NCBI GenBank assembly: GCA_019247515.1
Contig: JAFAOS010000132.1
Coordinates: 1 to 64,000, forward strand
Reading direction: 5' to 3'
Origin: Chloroflexota bacterium
GTDB lineage: Bacteria > Chloroflexota > UBA6077 > CF-72
Length of the DNA: 64,000 nucleotides
Part shown: one piece after another, positions 47,559 through 57,302 of the stretch
Numbering within the stretch: position 1 is the first letter of the stretch
Layout: each line of letters opens with the position of its first letter
Translations under genes and position numbers: made by a program
Notes under the pieces: model-generated
Database searches by the model: none
Seen by the model: only the letters and a program-made list of their open reading frames with translations
Told to the model about the DNA's origin: nothing

Positions 47559-48812
47559 ATGAGGGCGCCTGTCGTTCTTTTGGGCACCCTTGTCCTGCTG
47601 CTGTCGGTCGCACCGCCGACTCTTGCGGCGCCCCGACAGGGGCACCAGGGGCTTCAGGGTGGCTGGGCCGTCGACGATGGCGGCCATCTGAATTTCCCGC
47701 ACTCCCTGCGGAGCGAACTGCCATTCATCCAGCAGGGCGGCGCGGGAGTGTTGCGGCTGAACTTCCGCCTCGGCGCGTGCTTTGCGGATTGGACTTCTGC
47801 CGGATGCGCGGGAGCCGACGGTGCGAATGCGCTGGCCGTGTACGACAGTCTGGTCAACGAGGCGATCAACACCTACCACCTCAAGGTGATTGGACTGATC
47901 TCCAACGAGGCGTGGCAGGGTGATCAGACGCAATGGACCGCCAACAATGCGGAGTTGAACGTTTCCGGCACCGGTGACAACGCGTACATCCAGAACTTCG
48001 GCACGAACGCGGCGGGCGTCCTTGCAAGCCACTTCGCGGGGCGTATCGCCACGTGGGAAGTCTGGAACGAACCCAATGCGTACACGGCCACCGGTCCCGT
48101 CGCGGGCGAATTCAGCGGCGGTAGCTTCATTTATCCATCCAACTTCGCGTGGTTGCTGAAGCGTTCGTACGCCGCCATCAAGGCCGCCGAGCCAGGGACC
48201 TCGTCGACGGTGATCAGTGGCGGATTGCTCGGCACGGACGTCGGTGGCGCGACCGTTACGCTGGTCCAGCCGAACGGAGCGCGCCAGACAGTCACCAAGA
48301 AAAGCGGCTCCGGCATACCGACGGCGAACGCCGGAACGACGTGCGCGAGCAGTGTCCCGAGCGGCGGCGACTACCTGTGCAACACTTATCGCATGGGCCA
48401 ACAGGAGGCTGGCTGGAGTGCCGGCGCCTACCCGCTGGACAGCGTTGGACAGCATCTGTACATCGACCAGGGTGGCGTCACGTCCAGTTCCAAGATCGCC
48501 AGCTATCTCCAGGATCTGCGTGGTGCCTACCTGGCCTTCGAGGGTAACCGGACCGCGAAGAAGACCGAGATTACCGAATTCGGCTGGGTGGCCAATCCCG
48601 GTGATACCGGGTACCAGACGGAGGCGAGCAACCAGGCCTCGAACGTCCAGATCGCGTACTCCACTTTTCGCGGCACCAGTTACGTACTCCGCGCGGATTA
48701 CTTTGTCGCCCAGGACGTGCCGGAAGGCAACGTGTTCTATGGCCTCGTGCAGGGTGACGGAGTGACGTACAAGCCCGCGTTCGGCGCATATCAACGCTAC
48801 GCCAGCTATTAG
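47559..48812 (+). CDS. Secreted glycoside-hydrolase-like protein (TIM-barrel clan)
   Basis: Signal peptide MRAPVVLLGTLVLLLSVAPPTLAA; acid/base-like IATWEVWNEPNAY; nucleophile-like KKTEITEFGWVA. Confidence 0.65.
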   Translation: MRAPVVLLGTLVLLLSVAPPTLAAPRQGHQGLQGGWAVDDGGHLNFPHSLRSELPFIQQGGAGVLRLNFRLGACFADWTSAGCAGADGANALAVYDSLVNEAINTYHLKVIGLISNEAWQGDQTQWTANNAELNVSGTGDNAYIQNFGTNAAGVLASHFAGRIATWEVWNEPNAYTATGPVAGEFSGGSFIYPSNFAWLLKRSYAAIKAAEPGTSSTVISGGLLGTDVGGATVTLVQPNGARQTVTKKSGSGIPTANAGTTCASSVPSGGDYLCNTYRMGQQEAGWSAGAYPLDSVGQHLYIDQGGVTSSSKIASYLQDLRGAYLAFEGNRTAKKTEITEFGWVANPGDTGYQTEASNQASNVQIAYSTFRGTSYVLRADYFVAQDVPEGNVFYGLVQGDGVTYKPAFGAYQRYASY

Positions 48813-49047
48813 TCGCCGATCGCAGCGCACGCTCGGGCGCGGCTGAACTGCGTCTCCACCGGTCCCGTGTAGAGCGCGCCGCCCGCCGGGGGACGACCCC
48901 GAGTGGGTGCGCACGATGGACGAGATGGACGTGTTGCACCATGACGCGCGCGAGCGCGATACGCTGTACCCTCGGGGGTGGCGAGGTGGGCGATCCGAGT
49001 CGCGCTTCAGGCCATGCGTTCCGCCTGAAATATCCGGGGCGGTGCTA

Positions 49048-50453
49048 GTGTCGTCTCGGCGCTGGCTGCCTGGCCTGACGTTGGCGCTGGTGCTGCTGGT
49101 GCTCGGCGCTTTTGTCGCGGCTCAGCCGGCGCTGCCTCAGACGCAGCCCGCTCCCGGGCTCAATCTCGCGTGCGCGCCCGATGCGAATGGGAACGCCGTC
49201 TTCACATTGACATCGTCGGCCAGCCCGGGGACGACGGTCAGCGGCACTTACAGCATCACGTCGGGCGGCCCTGCAAACTGGCGTTCTCACTCACCGGGCC
49301 GAGTAGCGTGTCTGCCGTTGGCCCGGCCGGATCGAGCCTGACCGCAACGTTCACGAGCCCGGATGGCACGCCACAATCGGTCCTGGCCAGTTGTGCGTCG
49401 GCCGCGACGCCGACGGTCATCAACACGCCTGGTCCACCCACCGCCACACCAGTAGCCACGCTGACGCCGACGGCCACGGCTACGCCGGCGGGGTATCAGG
49501 TGATCACCGTCCAGAAGGCGATGTGCAACAGGATCAACTCCAATACCAATTCGTGTAACGGGAGTGACGCGAGCCTGACCGGCTACACGGTCACCTATGA
49601 CGTTTATGTCGGCGCCACCCCGGCTACCCGGCGTGCCTTACGCTGAATGTGACCGGGCAGGCGGGCAACCCGGTACTCGGATTCAACAACGTGCGCGCGA
49701 CCGCCACGTCGATTTTAACGGGAATTCCGTCTTCACGCTGGCGTCATCCGCCAGCCCCGGCGCGGTCGTCAACGGCACCTACACCATCACGCCAGGCGGG
49801 CCCACAAATGCGGCGTTCTCACTCACTGGAACGAGCAGCGTGACGGTGAGCGGTCCACCGGGATCGACGCTGACGGCGACGTTCACAAACCCGGATGGCA
49901 CGACGAGGACGGCCAGCTGCGCCGCGCCGCTGGCGACGCCGACCGCCACGGCGACGCCAACGCCGACGGCAACGAATACGCCGGTGCCTCCAACCGATAC
50001 GCCAACGCCAACGGCGACGAATACGCCGGTGCCGAGCGCCACGGCGACGCCTACCAGACCGTGACGGTGACGCCAACGGGCGTGAAGGCGACGACGCCTG
50101 TTGCGACCAGTACGCCCGTGCCGACAAGCACGCCCAGGCCGTCGAGCCAATCGGCGCCCGCCAGCACACCGGGAGCGACGAACACAGCGGGCCGAACGGG
50201 CGCACCGTCGCCGACCAACGCGCCCGGACTCAGCAGCACACCGGAACTTACCAACACACCTCGAGTGACCAGCGCACCGGGCCCCACCAACACGCCGGCG
50301 CCGACCAGCACAGCCGAAGTCACCACCACACCAGGACCCAGCAGCACGCCGGAACCCACGGAGACGCCGCACGCCACCGACACACCCCGACCCACCGACA
50401 CGCCACGACCCACTGACACTCCGCGACCCACCGAAGAGCGGTCGAACGACTGA
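49048..50453 (+). pseudogene. Secreted Thr/Pro-rich repeat protein fragmented by several frameshifts
   Basis: Signal peptide SSRRWLPGLTLALVLLVLGAFVAAQ; duplicated module NGNAVFTLTSSASPGTTVSGTYSITSGGP / NGNSVFTLASSASPGAVVNGTYTITPGGP; PTATPTPTATNTPVP linkers; the coherent protein jumps frames at least four times. Confidence 0.7.
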
Positions 50454-50667
50454 GACCAGTGGCCGGTTCCCGAGCGCGGCGTACCTGGAGCGGTGAGTTC
50501 CGTAAGTTCCGGGCCCTGTGCAAGCGAGGGTCTCATCCTGAGCGCAGGGAAGGATCCGTGACTCCGGCGCTAATTACGAGACGCGGATTCTTCGCCTTCG
50601 GCTCCCACGAAAAAATGTCCGTGGACAGGTCTTGTGACGACCCACTACGGAATAATTCGGACTGCCC

Positions 50668-51141
50668 TCAAGTGGCGGCCGCGCTTGCCGCGCGTGTCCT
50701 GGCGATCAGCGTCCACAGGTGCGCCAGTAACGCAATGATCAGCAGGGTCTCAACCGTTTTGGAGAAGTACCCCAGTCCTCGAGGATTCGGACCGCCGATG
50801 CTCAGCCATCCGCCGAAGATGACCGCGACGTAGAGGATGAACGCGACGTCCACCAGCCACGCCCAACTGCCAAGCCGCGGCGCGACGAACCAGAAAATCA
50901 GCAGCAGCACGATGTAGCCGCACAGGTTCAGGACGAACAACTGGTTCAATGGCAGCGGAAACTGTGGTGGTCCGCCACCCCCGCCCGCCGGGGGCGGTGC
51001 TCCAGGCGGAGGTCCGAGCGAGCCGAACAGATTGCCCCGAAACAGAACGTAGTCCAGGCTGAAGTGCAGCAATCCGTCGATCAGCGCGAGGATCGTGATC
51101 ACAATCGCGAGAAGGCGGGTTGTGGATTCGACCGATCTCAA
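50668..51141 (-). CDS. Multipass membrane protein of unknown function
   Basis: Hydrophobic helices LLAIVITILALIDGLLHFSL, LFVLNLCGYIVLLLIFWFVAP, WLVDVAFILYVAVIFGGWL, LLIIALLAHLWTLIA. Confidence 0.6.
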   Translation of the reverse strand: MRSVESTTRLLAIVITILALIDGLLHFSLDYVLFRGNLFGSLGPPPGAPPPAGGGGGPPQFPLPLNQLFVLNLCGYIVLLLIFWFVAPRLGSWAWLVDVAFILYVAVIFGGWLSIGGPNPRGLGYFSKTVETLLIIALLAHLWTLIARTRAASAAAT

Positions 51142-51324
51142 GATACGGCCAGTCTAGCGCCACGCGCTGATCCTGTCGCAAAAATCGTCGCGGCCGTCGC
51201 TCCAGGGCAAATGGCTCGAAAGGTGCGGTACTGGGCATGTTCGCGGTCCTGACCGCGCGTGTTTCCCTGGCGCTCCGCTCGATTCGGCCTCGTCGCCGGC
51301 GACCACGCGCCTGGCAGCGTGAGT

Positions 51325-51612
51325 TCAGCCGCCAGGGTCCGCTGCCGGCGGGTCGACGGGTACGACTGCCGCCGCGTCGGGCGCGAGCTGGCCTTCATGG
51401 TCGTCGTCGCGCAGCGCCCGGTCGTCGCCGGCCACCAGCCCGCGGCCAGGCTGGGCGGTGAAAATGTCCGGTTGTTCGGTGAAGCGGTCCAGACATTGCT
51501 GCGAGCAGAAGCGGTACAGCACATCGGCGTACTCACTCTCGAGGCGCGGATTAGCCTGCTTGACCTCACGGCCGCACACCGGATCGAGCCGTGCGACGTC
51601 ATAACCTTGCAT
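51325..51612 (-). CDS. YHS domain protein
   Basis: MQGYDVARLDPVCGREVKQANPRLESEYADVLYRFCSQQCLDRFTEQPDIF matches the YHS pattern (DPVCG...FCS..C...F..P). Confidence 0.65.
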   Translation of the reverse strand: MQGYDVARLDPVCGREVKQANPRLESEYADVLYRFCSQQCLDRFTEQPDIFTAQPGRGLVAGDDRALRDDDHEGQLAPDAAAVVPVDPPAADPGG

Positions 51613-51731
51613 GCCGGCCCCAGGCGCAAAGGCCGTACCACCCCGTCGAGGCGACCCCGCCGCGGAAGCCGAGCCGTGGCCCACGCGAGGTGTACCCACG
51701 CCGCTGGCACGCACGCTGCGACTTGGCATGC

Positions 51732-52097
51732 ATGCCTCGGATCCTCGTCGTCGATGACGATCAGGCGCTGCGCTCGATTGTCTCTGACGCGCTACGCCAG
51801 GACGGGTACCAGGTTGACAGCGTGTGCAACGGCCGGCAGGCACTGACCGCGTTCGGCCAGCACAGACCAGATGCCATGGTCCTTGACCTCGCCATGCCGG
51901 TCATGGACGGGCCGACGCTCGTCCGGACCTTGCGCGACCAGACCAGGTGGGGCCGCGTACCCATGGTTGTGCTCTCAGCCGAAACGTACGCCGACACGGC
52001 CGGAGCGCGTCTCGGCGCCCGCGCGTGTCTGCGCAAACCGTTTGACCTGGGCCGCCTGCTGGAGACCGTCGAGTCCATTGCTCCGACCCGCGCATAG
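51732..52097 (+). CDS. Response regulator (stand-alone receiver domain)
   Basis: MPRILVVDDDQALRSIVSDALRQDGYQV...DAMVLDLAMPVMDGPTLVRTLR...VVLSAE...CLRKPFDLGRLL. Confidence 0.88.
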   Translation: MPRILVVDDDQALRSIVSDALRQDGYQVDSVCNGRQALTAFGQHRPDAMVLDLAMPVMDGPTLVRTLRDQTRWGRVPMVVLSAETYADTAGARLGARACLRKPFDLGRLLETVESIAPTRA

Positions 52098-52155
52098 GAC
52101 TGGTCGTGCCCCAGCTGAATGCTGTACCACGGCGTAACGTGGAGAACAGATAAGC

Positions 52156-52650
52156 ATGCGCCCAGATGAAGTGAGCCGAATCTTGAACGAGAGGCTCGCA
52201 CAGGAACTGCTCCAATCGAGCATTCCCGTTCGATTTGCCTACACCGCCTTGGACGGCTCGCCGCGCGTGGTGCCGCTGGGATTCCACTGGGACGGCGCAC
52301 GGTTCGTCATCTGTACGATTCCGGGCGCGCCAAAGGTGCGGGCGCTGAAAGCCAATCCGGAGGTGGCGATGACGATCGACACGCAATCGTTTCCGCCACA
52401 CATCCTGCTGGTGCGCGGCACAGCGACTCTGCAGCTGGTCCAGGGTGTGCCTGACGAGTACCTCACGGCATCGCGAAAGCAGTTCGCCGAAGAAGAAATG
52501 CCGGCGTTCGAAGCGCAGGTGCGCGCGCTGTATGACCAGATGGTGCGCATCGACGTGGAGCCTCGCTGGGCGAAGCTGATCGACTTCGAGACGACGCTGC
52601 CCAGCGCCGTCGAGCGCCTGATGCGGCGCAAGCAACAGGCGTCGGCCTGA
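52156..52650 (+). CDS. Pyridoxamine 5'-phosphate oxidase family protein
   Basis: VRFAYTALDGSPRVVPLGFHWDGARFVICTIPGAPKVRALKANPEVAMTID. Confidence 0.78.
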   Translation: MRPDEVSRILNERLAQELLQSSIPVRFAYTALDGSPRVVPLGFHWDGARFVICTIPGAPKVRALKANPEVAMTIDTQSFPPHILLVRGTATLQLVQGVPDEYLTASRKQFAEEEMPAFEAQVRALYDQMVRIDVEPRWAKLIDFETTLPSAVERLMRRKQQASA

Positions 52651-52660
52651 CGCCTGGGAT

Positions 52661-53626
52661 GTGTTCCGCGTGTTGATCGATGTTCACGTACATCATTCGC
52701 CAGAGGCCTACACCAACGCCATGGCGCGCTTCGCGGGCGCCAGCCGATCCGCCGGCTGGTCCGCGCAGCCACACACCGATTCATCCGCGGACGTCGCCCG
52801 CCGCCTGGAGTTGATGGACGAGGCTGGAGTGGACCTCCAGCTACTGTCACACGGAATCATGGCGCCGTATCTGCGGTCCGAGCAGGAAGCGCTCGAAGCC
52901 GCTCGCGCCTGCAACGACGGCTACGCTGACCTGGCGGCTCGCTACCCCGACCGCTTTGCGGCTCTGGTTTCACTCCCCTTGCCGCACGTCGACGCCGCGC
53001 TGCGCGAGCTCGAGCGCGGCATGGGCGAGCTTGGCATGCCAGGCGTCGCGATGAACTGCTCGGTCTTCGAGCGTTCGACCGCCGAGCGAGAGTTCGAACC
53101 GCTGTACGCGGAAATGGACCGCCGAGGCGCAATCCTTTTCTTCCATCCAATCGGCAGCGGAATCTGCTCGCCATTTATCACCCAGTATGGACTGACCGGG
53201 GCGGCGGGCACGTCGATGGAAGATGCGACGATTGTCCTGCATCTGATCGTCAAGCAGATCCCCACGCGATATCCGCGCATCAGGATCGTCATCTCGCATC
53301 TCGGCGGGCTCATTCCCATGCTGCTCCAGCGGCTCGACCACCAGCTGACGCCCGCCCATCCCGACCTGCCCGAGCCGCCGAGCATCACGGCGCGCCGGCT
53401 CTACTACGACACCGTCGGCCATGGTTCGCACGCGGCGCTGCTGTGCGCCTGGAAAGCATTCGGCGCCGACAGGCTCGTGCCGGGCAGCGACTGGCCAGTC
53501 TTGTTGGCCCACGAGTCATACCGCCAGACGATTCACTGGGTGGAGGATGCTGGATTGCCGGCCGACGACGTACAGCGGATCCTGCAGCGAACGGGCCCCG
53601 GCTTGCTGCCGAGCGTGGTTCATTAG
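52661..53626 (+). CDS. Amidohydrolase family protein (ACMSD-like)
   Basis: IDVHVHHSPEAY; MDEAGVDLQLLSHG; FFHPIG; IVISHLGGLIPMLLQRLD; DRLVPGSDWP. Confidence 0.85.
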   Translation: MFRVLIDVHVHHSPEAYTNAMARFAGASRSAGWSAQPHTDSSADVARRLELMDEAGVDLQLLSHGIMAPYLRSEQEALEAARACNDGYADLAARYPDRFAALVSLPLPHVDAALRELERGMGELGMPGVAMNCSVFERSTAEREFEPLYAEMDRRGAILFFHPIGSGICSPFITQYGLTGAAGTSMEDATIVLHLIVKQIPTRYPRIRIVISHLGGLIPMLLQRLDHQLTPAHPDLPEPPSITARRLYYDTVGHGSHAALLCAWKAFGADRLVPGSDWPVLLAHESYRQTIHWVEDAGLPADDVQRILQRTGPGLLPSVVH

Positions 53627-53632
53627 GCCAGG

Positions 53633-54649
53633 ATGGAATTCGGAATCTTCACCGCGTTCAACGTTCGCGAAGGGTCCGACGAGCACGCCGCGTTCGAGGA
53701 ATGGGTGCGGCTTGCGGAGATTGCCGACGATCTCGGTGTGGACTGCTTCTGGCTCGCGGAGTTCCATTTCCGCCCCCACACCCCGCTAAGCGCCCCGCTC
53801 GTCATTGGCAGCGCGATCGCGAGTCGGACCCAGCGCATGAAGATCGGCATGGGCGTGCAGCTGTTGCCGCTGGCGAACCCGCTGCGGCTCGCCGAAGAGG
53901 CGGCCACGCTCGACCACATCAGCGGCGGACGCCTGGTGTACGGCATCGGCCGGAGCTCGTTCATCGACGGCTATCGGGGTTACGGCATCGATTACGAGGA
54001 GTCGCGGCCACGCTTTTTCGAGGCGCTCGAGATCATGCGCCGCGCCTGGGCGGATGGTCCGTTCTCATTCGACGGAGAGTACTACAGCTTTCATGGAGTG
54101 AATGTCGTACCGAAGCCGTTCCAGAAACCACATCCGCAAATACGGGTCGCCTGTGAGAGCCGCGCGAGCTTTGCGATGATGGCTGATCTGGGGTTCCCCA
54201 TCTTGATACGCCATCAGATGGAGGTTCCCGAACTGCATGATCTCCTGGACCAGTACGCACAGGTTCGGCATGCCCGCGGCGACAATCGTCCGAACGAAGT
54301 GACCCTGCAGGCTTCGTGTTATCTCGCTGAAACGACGGAGCGCGCCCACTCCGAACCGGAATACAGCACGGTTCGCGACCGGAGGATGGCGCTCATGACC
54401 CGCGCGGGCATGGAGGGGGATGCCGAGGCCGGTGCCCGCCTGGCGGTGGCGGTCAACTACGAGCAGCTGCTGCCAAGGTTGTTATACGGGACACCCGAAG
54501 CGATCGTAGATCGGATCGCGGAATATCGCGACACGTTGGGCATTTCCGGCATGTCGCTCAACGTCAACCCGGGCGGACAGATTCCATTCGAGAGAGTCGT
54601 CAACTCCGTGCGACTGCTCATGGAGCGGGTGGCGCCTCGATTCGCGTAG
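53633..54649 (+). CDS. LLM class flavin-dependent oxidoreductase
   Basis: MEFGIFTAFNVREGSDEHAAFEEWVRLAEIADDLGVDCFWLAEFHF...GVQLLPLANPLRLAEEAATLDHISGGRLVYGIGRS. Confidence 0.88.
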   Translation: MEFGIFTAFNVREGSDEHAAFEEWVRLAEIADDLGVDCFWLAEFHFRPHTPLSAPLVIGSAIASRTQRMKIGMGVQLLPLANPLRLAEEAATLDHISGGRLVYGIGRSSFIDGYRGYGIDYEESRPRFFEALEIMRRAWADGPFSFDGEYYSFHGVNVVPKPFQKPHPQIRVACESRASFAMMADLGFPILIRHQMEVPELHDLLDQYAQVRHARGDNRPNEVTLQASCYLAETTERAHSEPEYSTVRDRRMALMTRAGMEGDAEAGARLAVAVNYEQLLPRLLYGTPEAIVDRIAEYRDTLGISGMSLNVNPGGQIPFERVVNSVRLLMERVAPRFA

Positions 54650-54989
54650 CGCCGAGCTCAACGCCGCCTTCGACATCGCGGAGGCTGCCCTCGCGTGCAA
54701 GGACGTGGCAGCCGAGCGGTAATTTCTGTATTTCCCGCTCCGCAACCACTTCGAGCAAATCTGGCATGTGCCGCACCGCCTGGCGAACTACGGAGTGGCA
54801 CGAGACGCGCAGTTCAGCTTCGCGGACGCCAGCCTCCGGGCGGCCGGCTGATGCGATCGAGCATGGGCTCGAGCGGCCGTCGGTGTACGTCGCGTAGAAA
54901 CGGGCGGAGCAGCCGCGGCGCCACGCTGCATCGCGGAACTCTTCTAGTGTGGTGTCCCAGAGATTCGTTGGTGAATTTCAGCTACATGG

Positions 54990-55122
54990 CGGTTGTCATG
55001 AACATTGCGTTCCCATCGCGCCCGCGCCGTTGCTCGGCGAGCACAACCCGGAGATCTATACGGCGATGCTCGGCGTCCTGGAGGCGGACCTGCGCAAGCT
55101 GGAGCAACTCGGCGCAATCTGA
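54990..55122 (+). pseudogene. CaiB/BaiF-type CoA-transferase C-terminal remnant
   Basis: VPIAPAPLLGEHNPEIYTAMLGVLEADLRKLEQLGAI followed by TGA resembles family III CoA-transferase C-termini; no intact upstream body. Confidence 0.4.
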
Positions 55123-55202
55123 TTTCATCGAGGCTGCCAGGCCCAGGCCGGCGGCTTTCGACGTGTGGTCGTCGTGGGCTGGCGCGGGTGTACAACGAAC
55201 GC

Positions 55203-56441
55203 ATGCCGATGCGCTACACGTGGTTCAACTTGATGCCCTGGCCGTATCTGCCGGACGACTTTCGGCAGACGTACCGCTCGGTGTGGGTGGACATCCCGAA
55301 CCGACTCTACGATCCCGTCAAAGGGCACGCGCTCTATCACGAGTACATGGACCAGCTCGAATACGCCGACACCCTCGGCTATGACGGCATCGGCGTCAAC
55401 GAGCACCACCAGAATGCCTATGGTTTGATGCCCTCGCCGAACCTGATCGCCGCGACGCTGACGCGGCGCACGTCACGGGCGGCGATCTGCGTGATTGGAA
55501 ACTCGATCGCCCTGTACAACCCGCCGATTCGCGTGGCTGAGGAGTTCGCCATGCTCGACGTCATGTCGGGCGGGCGGCTGGTGGCGGGTTTCCCCGTCGG
55601 CACGGCGATGGACACGAACTTCTGCTACGGGCAGATTCCTGCCTTGACTCGCGACAAGTACGCCGAGGCGCATGAGCTGATCATGCGCGCGTGGGCCGCG
55701 GATGAGCCGTTCGCCTTCGACGGCAAGTACAACCAGCTCCGCTGGGTAAATTGCTGGCCAAAGCCGCTGCAGAAGCCGCATCCCCCGATCTATATCCCCG
55801 GGGGCGGCTCGATCGAAACCTTCGACTTCTGTCTCGACCACGACTACAACTACTCCTACCTGTCGTTCTTCGGCTACCTTGCCGCCAAAGGCTTGATGGA
55901 TTCGTACTGGGAGCGAGTCGCCGCCAGAGGCAAGGACGAATCGCCACACCGCGCGGCATTCGCGCAGATCATCGCGGTCGCCGATACCGACGCCGAAGCG
56001 GAACGGTTGTACAGCGAGCATATGCTGTACTTCTTCAATCGCTGCTTGCATGTGGCACAGGCATTCATGGATCCACCCGGCTACAGGACCATCGATACGA
56101 TCAAGGCAAGCTCGCTGCGGCGCCTGGTGCGCCAGACGCAGCTCGAGCTTCCGGAAGTGACGTGGAAGGAGCTTGTCGACGGCGGGATGGTGATCGCCGG
56201 CAGCCCTGAGACTGTGCGTCAGCGAATGGAGGAGCTGATCAGGTCACTGCACGTCGGACACGTTTTCTGTCTGTTGCACATGGGCAATCAGCCGGACGAG
56301 AAGACGCGGCACAACACGCGGCTGTTCGCCTCCGAAGTGATGCCGAAGTTGCGTCACATGTGGCCGGAGTGGGATCACGACGACCGCTGGTGGGTCCACC
56401 CACTGGAGGACCGTGTGTTGCAACCGGTCGGCGCCGCGTGA
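55203..56441 (+). CDS. LLM class flavin-dependent oxidoreductase
   Basis: YHEYMDQLEYADTLGYDGIGVNEHHQNAYGLMPSPNLIAATLTRRTSRAAICVIGNSIALYNPPIRVAEEFAMLDVMSGGRLVAGFPVGT. Confidence 0.88.
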   Translation: MPMRYTWFNLMPWPYLPDDFRQTYRSVWVDIPNRLYDPVKGHALYHEYMDQLEYADTLGYDGIGVNEHHQNAYGLMPSPNLIAATLTRRTSRAAICVIGNSIALYNPPIRVAEEFAMLDVMSGGRLVAGFPVGTAMDTNFCYGQIPALTRDKYAEAHELIMRAWAADEPFAFDGKYNQLRWVNCWPKPLQKPHPPIYIPGGGSIETFDFCLDHDYNYSYLSFFGYLAAKGLMDSYWERVAARGKDESPHRAAFAQIIAVADTDAEAERLYSEHMLYFFNRCLHVAQAFMDPPGYRTIDTIKASSLRRLVRQTQLELPEVTWKELVDGGMVIAGSPETVRQRMEELIRSLHVGHVFCLLHMGNQPDEKTRHNTRLFASEVMPKLRHMWPEWDHDDRWWVHPLEDRVLQPVGAA

Positions 56442-57253
56442 ATGCGGCGATGGTGCAGACGCGGCGTGGCGCCCGGGTGCGAGTGCTCGACGCCGGCTCG
56501 CGCGCGGCGCCACCACTCGTATTCCTCCACGGACTGGCTGGGCTGCTCGACGACGATACGTTCGTAAACCTGCTCGCGGAGCGCTATCACGTCATCGCCC
56601 CGGAACTGCCGGGCTATGGTGGATCGGAAGGCGAAACGCTGCTGGAGGATATGCTGGATTTCGCCTTACACGGCTGGGACGTTATCGACGAGCTCCAGCT
56701 CGAGCGACCAACGCTCGTGGGCCACTCACTGGGCGGGATGATCGCCGCCGAGATGGCCTGCCTCGCGCCGGCGGCTATCCACAAACTTGTCCTGGTCAAT
56801 CCGTTCGGCATCTGGATGAACGAGCGGCCGATACCCGATCTTTTTGCGCTGCTGCCGTTCGAGTTCGGCGAGTACCTGTTTTACCAGCCAGACAGAGCCG
56901 CCGCGCTTCTCCGCGGAGCCACGGACTCCGCCGATCCGGACGCGCTCCGCCAGTTCTTCATCGATAACGCCCGCCGACTCGGCACCGCGGGAAAAATCCT
57001 GTTTCCGATCCCCAATCGCCGGCTCTCCAAACGTCTGTACCGTCTCGGGGCGGAGACCCTGGTGGTCTGGGCCGAGCACGACCGGCTGTTGTCGACAGAA
57101 TACGCGGCCGCGTGGCAACAACTCCTGCCGCACGGCAGCACGACGATCATCCCTGGAGCCGGCCACATGCTGCCGTACGAGCAGCCGCGGGCGCTGGCGG
57201 CTTCGGTGCTCGCGTTTCTGGAGTCCCCGCCGAGGTCCAACGGGAGCGTGTAA
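56438..57253 (+). CDS. Alpha/beta hydrolase
   Basis: PPLVFLHGLAGLLDDDTFVNLLAERYHVIAPELPGYGGSEG...TLVGHSLGGMIAAEMACLAP; GTG start overlaps the upstream stop. Confidence 0.85.
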   Translation: MNAAMVQTRRGARVRVLDAGSRAAPPLVFLHGLAGLLDDDTFVNLLAERYHVIAPELPGYGGSEGETLLEDMLDFALHGWDVIDELQLERPTLVGHSLGGMIAAEMACLAPAAIHKLVLVNPFGIWMNERPIPDLFALLPFEFGEYLFYQPDRAAALLRGATDSADPDALRQFFIDNARRLGTAGKILFPIPNRRLSKRLYRLGAETLVVWAEHDRLLSTEYAAAWQQLLPHGSTTIIPGAGHMLPYEQPRALAASVLAFLESPPRSNGSV

Positions 57254-57302
57254 CCCTCTGACGGCACGGGCAAGTTGTCGACGACGTTCCCAATGACGTC
57301 CA

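Noticed and set aside
49890-50440. Short-period repeats considered as a CRISPR array or minisatellite
   Set aside because: Repeats are degenerate and encode PT-rich linkers; no constant repeat/unique spacer pattern and no cas genes.
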